Notes under the pieces: generated by a model
What the model saw: only the letters and a program-made list of their open reading frames with translations
Databases searched by the model: none
Told to the model about the DNA's origin: nothing
IMG/VR virus record: IMGVR_UViG_3300042691_043604
Span: 1-43,070 of that record
Source of the DNA: a virus
Strand: one strand, 5' to 3'
Length of the DNA stretch: 43,070 nucleotides
Translations under genes and position numbers: made by a program
Shown: positions 8,030-20,000 of the stretch, piece after piece
Layout: every line of letters starts with the position of its first letter
Position numbering within the stretch: the stretch's first letter is position 1

Positions 8030-11000
8030 GGTGTATAACTTGGTTCCTCTCTAATAAACTGAGCAGCGAGCGCGGTGCTGCCCTCTAATCCCACTCCAGT
8101 GTTAAGTGGTATCCATAGATTGCTTTGAGTAATTGTTTCATTTACCAAAGTAACATTACCATTTGCATCTACCTGCCCTAAGATTTCCATGGCTCTAACA
8201 TTGGCTACAGTGCCAAGATACGTGTTGTTTAACTGATTAAAAATAGTTAGCACATTTGAGCCAATAGTTAAATTACCCGTCACAAAATGCACTGCAACTG
8301 TGTTTGAAGAAACCACATTGCCGAGCAATCTTACATTGGCTGTGTTACCAGATTGTACAAGATAATTTCCAATATTTGCTGTGATTGGGCTACCTAATGT
8401 GATTCTCCAGGTCACGTTGGCTGTGGTATTGTAATTGCCAGTAACAGTGGCAAATTTTGGCGCCGAATCTGGTAACACTTGTACCAAGCTTGTGTCAACA
8501 ACTTTAGAGTTAGCTAAGTGCAAAGTTGCTGCACCTGTGCCATCAACTCCTCTACGCAGTTGAGAAAGAGTGTTTACAAAAACCTGTCTCACACTGCTGT
8601 TACTGATATATGACGTAGAGTTGGCATATACATTACCTAACACCAAATATGTGTTGCTGTTGTAAGCAATTAAACTGTCAATGCTGTAGAATGTGTTAGC
8701 AGTCCAAGAACTGGCTGCTGCTATTTTTGCACTATCATACTTTTGATAGTAATGGATCAATTCACCGTTAATAAATATTTCGCCTGGTATCCCTGAAGCT
8801 GCTCCAGGATCTGGCAGTACCGTTACATCGCCTACAAAAATATCATGATCAGCTACTCCCAAATTCGCGCTCAACATCGTGGTAGCATTGGCGCTGATTC
8901 TATAAAATTCAATGTTACCGCGCATGGGTTTGAATTCTCTAAATCCGTATGTAGCTGTGTTGGAGCTATTGTTAGTAAATGTTCTTATTTCTAATGCATC
9001 ATATATTCGTCCAGGAATCAATTCTTCTGGTGCGTGACTGTGATAGCCATCAACGTAGCTTCCGCCCACGATATTGATATCTTCAGGTCTGGTACCAAGC
9101 GCAGTGTCTTTGTAAAAACTTGCAATATTGGAATCTAATAGATTGTCAATAGTAAGATTGGTTATCTTGACATTGGCTGTGCCTCCTGTGATAATTTCTG
9201 ATATACCAGCTGTACCAGCCACACCGTTGATTTGTATTGTGTTCGCCGACACTGTAAATCCTGTTACACTGTGTATGATTTGAATAACATTGGCATCAGC
9301 ATAGTCATGTAAAATAAATGCGTTTGCAGTAGTGTTTGACTGTGTAATGTAGTCGCCTGCCTGAACATTCGTTACATTTGAACTTAATGTAATGGTGTAT
9401 ATGGTTTCGATTGGAGGACCCGATAACATCATTTCTGTGTGATCAACACTAATAACCTTGAAATCGGCGTCGTTTTTAAAGTCAAAGTTGTATTGCCCTC
9501 TTATACGAATTGTATCATCTAATTCAAATCCGTTTTCAAGAAAATCTACGGCTTGTATATTGGCGCTGGTAATTTTCATTCCGGTATAATTAAATCCAAT
9601 AATGTTACTTGTGAAAGTAAAACTATTAGCATCAAATCTTTTTCCTTGAATTTCGTTGCCCGGAAATCCTACACCGAACATCAACTGTTCCAAGTCTTTA
9701 CCTGGTCTTCCAACTTCCGGGAAATAGTAGGCTGATATTCTATCAGCCGCATTTAATAATATATTTCCACTATCTACTTTGTTATATCTTGTAAAATCAA
9801 AAATTGATTGTGAACTTATATTAGCATTAGTTGCAAGGTATGCTTCATTGTTGTAATAAATGAGATTTCCACTGGTAATATAGACATTAGAGTCAATGGG
9901 AATAATACCATCAGAATTAAAATTGTACTGTCTAATTTCGTCTGTGCCGGAGTCTGACACATAAATTTTTGTACCATCATAACTTACAAACATGCCTGTA
10001 GGGGTGTTTGTTTCAAGGTTAAAACTGTTAGTAAATACGGCAGTTGAAACGTCCCAATTGGTGGTTAGATTGTATTCATTTATACTATCACTTTGTTGTC
10101 CAATAACATATAGTCGTGAACCATCTGTTTTAAATCTAATGGCAGTTGGAAAATTATCCTTTGGCGCTATTGACAATGATTTACCAGAATAGTTGGCAGT
10201 GGATATTTCCCACGGTACTGTCATTGTGTATTGATATACTGTATCATTTAGTGTGCCTAAAATATACAAATTCAGTCCATCTTGACTTAATTCTATTGCA
10301 CGAGGGCTTGATTCTTCACTGCTTATATCCAATGAAGACACAACCGATGCGGTATTAACCATCCAGGATGTGGCCAAACGATACTGATAAATTGAGTCAG
10401 TGTTTGTACCAATGGTGAACATTTCTGTTCCGTCATCCTTTATGAATAAGCCTTGTACATTTGTATCTTGTGGAGCTAAATTGGCTGCGCCAATATTTGC
10501 TGCTGTAGAAACATCCCATGGGATGTTTAAACTGTATTGATAAATCCTATCTGTACTATTTCCAACGATGTACATAGCTGTGCCGTCGCCTTTAAAAAAT
10601 ACTTCAGTCACATCGTTGTCTTGTGAGGTTATCACGGTAGATTCTACATAACGTAATCTATCTAAATTCCATGCATTTGCTTTGTTACCATCAACCACTA
10701 TAGTTGATTGATATGCAGTATTGGGTTGCCATTCAACTATGTTACTTGAATAAGCTATCCTATCAAATTTTAAACTTGTTGAGATTCCGCGTACGGTATT
10801 ATAACTGCCGTCCTGATTATATTCATTATGCAGTAAAGGATATGCTGTGGCGCCTTCACCGACACCATTGATAAAAACTGTAGGTATGCTGGTGTACCCC
10901 GATCCAGAATTCGTGACAAAGATTCCTGTTAGTTGACCTGTAGTTGAATTTATAGTGGTAATAGCAGCAGCACCTGTTCCGCCGCCGCCAACTATTTCAA

Positions 11001-14000
11001 CATTAGGTGGTAGAATATAATTCTGCCCAACATTGCCTAATAGATACCCAGATACTTTGAATTTATAATTTTCTGCGTAAGTGTTATAAATTGGAACACT
11101 TTCAAATAGGGCTGCATCTGACGATTTGGTCACGTCCGGCGATCTAAAAGTTTCCTCCGATTTAAAATATCTTGCTGGCAAATCAAAGTCCGCCCAATTA
11201 CCAGTGACCTCATCTATTTTACTGTACTGAGGAACAAATTCCTTAATAATTGTTCTATAAGGTTTAACTTCTTTAATATAATCCTCGTAAAAACTTTGAT
11301 TGTCTCTTATATAATTAGGTAGTTGTTCCAAGGTACGTAAACTGTGATATACATCAATGAAACTGCTTTTAAAAATCCAGTCTGGATTTTTTTGTTCTCC
11401 AATTATAAAGTTAACTATCGAGAAAAACAAAGTATTGAATTCTATAGCCAAACTATTGATAAGAATTTCTTTGTACACACTGTCAAAAATTTGTCCAACT
11501 TCTTTGGCCGCCACTGGATCAAAATCAACTATATCAAACACCGTTGAATCAAATCCTGCTCCATATTTTATTTCATACAGAGTGTCTTTGAATTGTACTG
11601 ATGCATTTTGCGCTGCAATCAAAGTCAAACTCAAATCGGCTTCTACATTAAAGATTAACCAATTGCCTATTCCATCATCTAAAATTTTTACATAATCATT
11701 TGGTATTAAATTTAGCGACAAAATCTGACCATAAGTGTCAACTACGTATTTTATTTCTTTACCGGTTTCGTATTGTTCGCTGTACCAATCTATTTTGCTC
11801 CACCATATAGATGTTTTATAACTCTGAATAATGTCTAACTCGAACTTTTTTGTGTTGCCGTTAAACTTGTAAAGTGTCCATCTTCCATCAAATCTGGCAT
11901 CATTCCTAATTAAAATTGTGTATCCGTCTGCAAATGCATCAACATCTAAATATTCAATTTCAGTAAACGAGCCGGCTTCGGCATCATATCCTGAAGGGAC
12001 AACATCTTCGGAATATAAAGTAGCCGGGTTTGAAATTAATAAAACAGGATTTTTTTCAAAAATTCTATTCAACTGCAAAACAAAATTCTTTAATGCTGAT
12101 AATCTGTTTACAAAGATTCCCTGTCTTGGCCTTATTAATAAACCAATACTGTTCTCAAGAGGCAGTTTTGGGTCAGGTACAATTTTACCTGAATCATCAA
12201 AACCCACAAGACTATCTTTCATTTTGTTAAGAATACGTGCAGGTATTTTTTCGTTTGGATTTCCTTGCTGTATCAATTGATATTCGTTATGTATAAGATT
12301 TGTATTCCTTGAAACAGCGGTGTCAACATGTAATACCACGTCGTTAGCTATTAAATTATTAGAAATATTGTACAAGGCCAAGCTATTCTGCGACAACGCA
12401 GCCATGTATGGAATATTTTGATCTTTTGGATTACTAATATATTTTTCCAAAGATTGAATACTTAGAGATCTCTTAGATTGTAATACATCTACAGAAGTTT
12501 TATTTCCCACCCAATAGTAATACTTTTGTGATATGATTCCAGTTGACGGATCTACTATAGTTACGCTTGTATAAGCCGAATTGTCTGGATACTTAGGGAT
12601 ACCGTCTTGTCCAGAATTAGTATACTGACTTGGTAGGAAATTGCTTTCTACCCATTCGTAAATTTTGACTTGACTACCAGGAAAAAGAGATCCCCAATTT
12701 TTTTCTCTATACTGCAATGGGCCTTGCTCATATTCGATAAAACTTGACTGACTGGTGTCAAACCATGTCTTCCCAACGTGACGCGACGACCAATAAAAAT
12801 TACTATTTTGAATTTGATTGGTTCCTTGTGCCACGTTATACGCAGCAGGATCAAATTCTTCTTTGTAGTCCAATTCTTGGTCTACTATTCCTAACAATTT
12901 TCCTTTGGCTGGATCGTAAATATCGAAGAATGAAATAATTTGTTGCTGTTTTTTATTATAGATAAAAGCAGAATTGATTGTGGCCGGGTCAACTTGTTTT
13001 TCCTTGTATCTTATTAAATCCCAACCGCCTGTGTTGTTTTCGTTATAGTAAGCATAGATACTTCCTCCACCAGATACAATATTATAGTCGTTGGTAACGC
13101 CGGCTACAAGTGTGCCATTGTAGATACTGGTACTGGCACCAAAATTAAATCCGGTATCTAAGTCGGGTCCTACAAGTTTTTGAGTATAGGCAAAAATTGC
13201 TGGATTGTCTTGCGATTCAAAAGGATTTTCCATCAAATCATATATGTAGACTGCCCCTGAATCTTTGGCTAATGCAACAAAGGTTGTGCTATTACTATCA
13301 AATGTTGTTAATGTGAACGAAGTGTCAAATGTGGTTGGCACAGAAATGTCGGCACCGTCGCTGGTCACCGCCAACATTCCCGACACTTGTGACAAAGCTA
13401 ATGCTGTACCAAATCTTTCTCCGTTCAAATTTGGATGCTTAATTGTTTGAGCAGCGGTATAAATTTCTATGCCTAAATCGTATATAACAGTTCCTACACC
13501 CATCTTTATGTCAAGTTTATTGTTAGCTACTGCACTATCACTTGTGATTTTTATTTTATTGTTGAAATTTTCAGCTTGTACGCCTGGAATACTGGCTGCA
13601 TTAATAAGCGATATTACACTTGCTAAAGTTGTTCCGGCCACTGTAAGTGTTCGGTCATTGATAACAAAAGTATCACCGGGCACTACAGTAGGATTTTCAA
13701 TTGTTCCTGTCACAATCCCATAAACTCTACCGTTGTTTACATAACGAGTAACCAATCCTTCACTGTAATGCTGTTCGGCATAGTAAGGACTTGCTACATA
13801 AACATTGCACCCGGTGTTGCATACTGCCACCGCACTACCAAATTTTTGTCCTATGATGCCACTTATTGACGGGTACAAATCTTGGGTAGGTTGAAAATTA
13901 TTTGTTTCGACTCTTATTTTTTGGCCTATCACAGGTGTAGCAAATGGAGGAAACTGTATAGCACTGCTGCCAATCAAATAGTAATCAGTTCCTTGTACTA

Positions 14001-17000
14001 ATTCTTGATTATTAAATGTAACTCTAAAAACATCCGCAACTGGCTGCGGCAAATTGAAAGTTCCAGAAACTCCGTCGGTGGTAAATTCTGCTATTGTTCT
14101 ATGATAAACATTTACTTTACCGTTGTTGTCAATATCAAAATTCGTATCCAAGTTTGATCCTACTACTATCACAGACCCGTCCTTGTTGGTCACAACAGAC
14201 GTACCAAAGTTAGCGCCTGGAGTTGAGCCCGATATAGTGCCTATCAATTTATAAAACTTTGATCTTCTAATTAAATCAATGCGTTCAAAATTTACTGGGG
14301 CAGCAACGAAACTAATGTTGTCTACTGGTCCATTATTTGATACAGTTATTGTTAAATTGTTTGCAGGTGCAGAGCCACCAAGGCTACTACCCAATATTGT
14401 TAATGTATCGCCATTGGCGTAACCAGATCCGCCGTTGATTCTTGATACTGAATAGGCGCCAGAATTGCTATTAATAACAGTAAATGTGGCGCCAGATCCT
14501 GTACCACCTGTAGCTGCTAAGTTATTGTAAGTTAGTGTTCCGGCACCAGTAGCACCGGTACCTACGGTTGTAAAGTCTATAACGGCATTGGCAGCGGTTG
14601 TTAAAGTATAGTCCACTGTAGGAATATATTCAGCCGATCGCAGTGTAGCAAAAACTACAACATCACTCCTGCTATCTACTGCTGAGGTGAGAGTAAAATC
14701 TGTAGCACTACCAGTGCCTACTATGCTTTGAGCACCTTCTGTTCTTGTTACGAGTGCATAACAAAGCACTTTATCTGCCCCAGGAGAACCAATGTACATA
14801 TAACTGCCGTCGTGACTCATTGCAATTGCACTGCCAAAATAATCTGTAGCTACACCTGTGTCGTCGGTAATAATCTGAATTAAAACTCCATTGTCATACA
14901 TGTACACGTAGCCTGTTCCAGACTGACTATCTGGAGCTCCTACAGCAAAGTATCCATTGCCATTGGCAACCACTTTGCCGTAGCTATCTAATCCTGTGCT
15001 GTTGCCCCAGAAAAATGAACTTGGTGCCCATGAGTTATTACCGGCACGAACAAAAATAGCTGCTCTGCCTGTTCCTGAGTTTGGGGCACCAGCATACAAA
15101 AGTGTTCCTGTGCTTGGATCCAGACTTACTGCCTGTCCAAAATTATCATTACCGCTCATCTTACTTGGATCTAATTCTACTTTGTTGATAAACTTCCAAG
15201 GACTTGTTTTGTTATATACTCCCCAATTTTGTTCGGCGTCTAAGTTGTTAACCCATATTTTATCGTTTTCTACCCAACCCTGAACTGGTCTCACAGACTC
15301 AACATCGCTGGGTACATTTATTTTAGTTGAAGTAAGTTGAAATAATATTCCCGAACCCCCTACTGCTTGTTCGTCTTTTATTTTTTGTAAATTTTGATAC
15401 ATGGTAATAGTAAATCTATTTGTATCTACTACGCTAATAACTTTGTAAACTCCATCATACCTCGAATCAAAATTCTTAATTACGATCAGATCAGATTCTG
15501 ACAAGCCATGATCTCTATCAAAATAAACTTCTACAGTATCATCAATAATATATCTCAATGCAAATAGCGATCCTTCGATTAAACTGGCTCTATACACGTT
15601 CCAATTTTTTGTAAAGTCTCTTGCTACCCAAATCTTGTATCCTATACCAATGTTATTAACAATGGTTGTTAAAGTTTCATAATCTTCTATGTCAAAGATA
15701 GTGGCATCAATATCGTCAAGATTTACGAATCCTGCCACCGGTAAAGACTTATAGACCTTGGGTTGACTATTGGTTTCTGCTGCAAAAAGTTTGGCCGCGT
15801 ATTCGCCAGCAGACTTAAAAATATCACTTTGATCAAATGCAACGACGTCTGGTTCTTTGACAACTGTGTCATCTACAAATTGTAAAGCAGTAGGGTTACT
15901 ACTAAATGCAGATTCATTTAATTCAATTTCTATAAATTTATTAACGTCAGTAGCACCATATTCGCCTATCCTTACTGCCCAGTTTTCATAAAAATTAACT
16001 TGAGTTTCAAGATTGTTAAAGTTAGCGCCTTTTAGAGCATTTATAGCATTTACTGTACCTTTTTGCTTTATCAACCCTTGGTAAAATTTACTCTGTGTGG
16101 TTGCGTCAATACCAAGATTATTAAAGTATTGTCTATTTCTAAATCCAATTAATCCATTGCTGAATAATTGAGAATCCTCGGCAATTGGTTGGTTATCTAT
16201 GTCGTAAAAATTCACCCCTTGCTGAGCATTTGTTGCAAAATTGTTGATAACTCCAGATCTTAATTCTGATGATGATATCAATTTCCATAAGTTGGTTTGG
16301 AATTGGTCTGAAGCAGTAACATTTTGTGTGGCTGTGTAAAATCTAAATTTGTATTTGACTATAGACCCTTTTAAATAATCCTGCCCAGGTAACCATTCAT
16401 CCACTTTATCGCTGCTGTAGATAAAACCTGGCAATTCTAAACTGCCGTTCCACCCACTGGTTTTTGCGCCTACCAACTTCAATCTATATTGTCTATTACC
16501 CAGTTCTGGTACGTATAGAATATCATTGAAAACCGTGATATTGTCTAAAATTAAAAGATGTTCAAATTGAACCAAATTTAATTCAGCGAAGCCGATAGTT
16601 TGATTTGCATTTGATTTAAATGTAAATGTGTTGCTACTTCTATAAGCAGTAAAATTATTTTTGATGATTGGTTTGAAATTGACGTCTAACACCCTACTCG
16701 AATAAGGAGTATTTTTAATCTCGTCCACAACCGACGATTCGTCAAAAACTTTCAGTTCAGTGCTTACCGGACTCAACACAATTATATTACCCGATTTCCA
16801 TCCTTGTGTGCTCCAGTGTAAAAACTCTTTAGCACTTAAAATCCAGTCTTTTTGTTCTTTTAAGTCATTGTCTCTATCAACAAAAATAAATCCTTGAGCC
16901 AACAAATATCTTTGGTAACTTACTAAAAAATCAACAACTTGTTGCCGTGAATTAAATTCAAAACCATACGGCACAGTGTACTTGGCATTTTTAAAATCTT

Positions 17001-20000
17001 TATAGATGATGCCGCGTTCTTTCCCAGCTGTGATACTATATGCATTATTATTCACTTGGCTCGGAATAATAAAAAAATAAGGATTTGTTAAATCAAAACC
17101 ACTTACTGTATACCCGCCTGGACTTTTTTCTACAATAACTGCACTGTAGGTAATTTTATTAACCGGACTTCCTTTGTAAAGCTCTATTCTATAATTTTCC
17201 TCCGGTACAACCACACTGTCGTTAATGCTGCTGGGACTGCTTTGTTCAGCCAATAATTCAATAAATCGTTTGTCGGTGTATCCGGCCATTTTGTATGCCA
17301 GCTGTACGTCAAGCTCACTTAAATTTTCTTTAATTTGTGCAGCAGCATCTCCTATGCCCAAATTTTTAACGTAATCTCTTATCCAGTTTAAGTAACCGGC
17401 ATTGCGTTCAATAGTGCCGTTGTTATCATAGCCTTGAATCAAGAGTGCAGTAGGAGTAATGTGTTGCCCTGTGGCTGAAATTTCAAATTGACCAGTGATT
17501 GGATTTCTAATATAATTTTGAGTATTTGCCAACAAAGAAAAATACTTTGCTGGCTTGGCCAATGCCAATGCCATTTGTATAGCGTAAGGGAATTCACTGC
17601 TTCTACGCCATGCAGCTTCAACAGGACCAATATCCCCAACAGCGTAGCTGGTATTTGCTTTTGTGCTATCAAAATCGGCTATTAAACCAAATTGTTGCCC
17701 AGTTACCGTGTTGTAACCTCCTATTTCTGTAGGTGGTCGCAAATTACCATTTTCGTCTACTGGTATCATAAACGACAAATTAGGACGTTGATATCTTGAA
17801 TCAAATCCAATTCTTGGACCATCATGAATGTAACCTAAACTAAGGTCGCTCCATAAAATACTATTTCCTCCAGTGTATGGAGCAGGGCCATATCTATCTT
17901 CCCAGTAGCTTGGCTTTTCGCTGAATCCCAACATTTCCCACGGGTGTGTATGCGGTCTATCAGTATCGTAAAAATATTTGAAGATACTACGCCACGACCC
18001 AGGCGAGCTTTCGCCATTAACTGCATCAATAAATTTTTTATAATTCCACGTGAAAGGATCGGATGCCACAAAATAATCATTAGTGGTATAATCAACCCTA
18101 TTAGTGCCAATCCAAGATAAAAATCCTTGACTTAGAATTTGATTAAATTCTCCAAGCGAATAATCAGTTACTCTAAACTTACCCGGCAAATAGTCGTACA
18201 AATTAAAAATATTTGTATCATAGACTACCTTGATATTGTTGTAGATACGACGTTCTAATTCTAAGATAAGTTGGTCTCTAAAATCACCAAAAGCAGGCAT
18301 GATACTGCCGTCATGTCCTTGAATAACGTCAATTGGTTGTCTATAAGTGTCGTCGGTATAAATTTCAGGATAGTATTTGGGATACATGCCCATCTTAGTC
18401 GGAGTCTCGGGCACAAAACAACCATCGGTATTATTGTATTCAACAATATCGATTCTGTCTCCGTACAATAAACCAAAACTTTCTGTTATTTCTACTGCCG
18501 GTCGATCTTGTCTCAAGAAATAATCTCTATCTTTGATTAGAAGAGTTTTTTGCTCAATATTGTTTATAGTTCTTGTTAAATAAACTAACACAGATTTGTT
18601 ACTAATAACTGTGTCAACAAAAATTTTGTTAATTTCATAGGTCTTAATATCAGGATCTAACACAGTGTACGTAGGAATAATAACTCGTTCATTAGGTCCA
18701 TATGGCAGCATGTCGCTATAAAACCACGGAAAACTATCATTTTTAACTGCGTTTATAGTCAACATTATTTGATCAACACTACCAGGAATATCATCTCTAT
18801 CTAATTCTAAATTGCCTGCTAATTCAATGAATTTAATTTTAAATTTTGAATATTCTCTATTGGCCAACTTAATGGAATCAACGAAATTCATTGTTGGGTG
18901 ATTAAGAAATAGTCCAGCATATACCACCGGCGCACTATGCTGTAATACACTACCTCCTTGATTTACATATTGAATATCTCTTAAATTACTATTACCAGGC
19001 ACTGATCCTTGAACATTTAGACTGTTGTTTTTTAACGTGATTAAATGGTTTCGTAATTGCCCTAATGTTAATGTAGTTAAATTACTATTCAATCCGTTTA
19101 CGTCAAGATTGAGTGGTACTTCGTAGTAAGCTTTATTTGATGTAAAATTTTTGTTGAAGATACTAATGAAAATAATATCGTCTTTTTTAATTAAATCAGG
19201 ACTTACCAAAATTGCATACTGATCCACTACCTTAGTTAAAACAAAACTACCTATGTTTAAAATTTGATTATTGACAGTAATTTTGATGTTCGGATTAATT
19301 ACGCTGCTATCGGGCGGATTGTCGATTGGAAACAAATTGGTCTCACCATCATACGTAAATTGATAGTTTTGGTATTGTTTAGAAAAATCTCTATTGATTG
19401 TCCAGATATTCTGTCGCTGATTTATTTCTGAACTTAGATTTTTTTGTAAATACCCAGAATTAACTTCAATTGTTTCAACTGCCCCGTTGGCCAACAGATA
19501 GGTAAATGTGTCCGAATCAAAATTATTGTCAAATTGAATATCACCTTGACTTACAAAGTTTTTATAACTTAACGGAAATCCTATCACAGGATCAGCGGAT
19601 CCTGTACCTTTTTGGTACGAAAATATTTTTGTGCCTTTGAACGTTGTTCCTGAATAAGTTAAGTTATCCCCAAAACTTATTCCGTTGTCATTGATAATGT
19701 CAAATAATGGTTCCTGGCTGTATTCTGTTTTGGTTTGTGACGCAGTCCACAAAGATCCATTGTAGTGCCATTGTTTGCCCCCGTTGGTTCCAGATAATAC
19801 CACTACAGTGTTTCTTTCTACAATGTTGGTATCATCAGTTTCCTGTATATAAGCTTTATAAATCACAGAAGGTGGGAATTCCGTGGTCGCTTCAATTGTG
19901 AAATTATAAATTTTATTACGCACATCATTGTTGATATCATTGCTAAAGATCACTCTATCGCCATGTGTAAGAGTCAAGTTACCTATCGTTAGTGTAGTCT

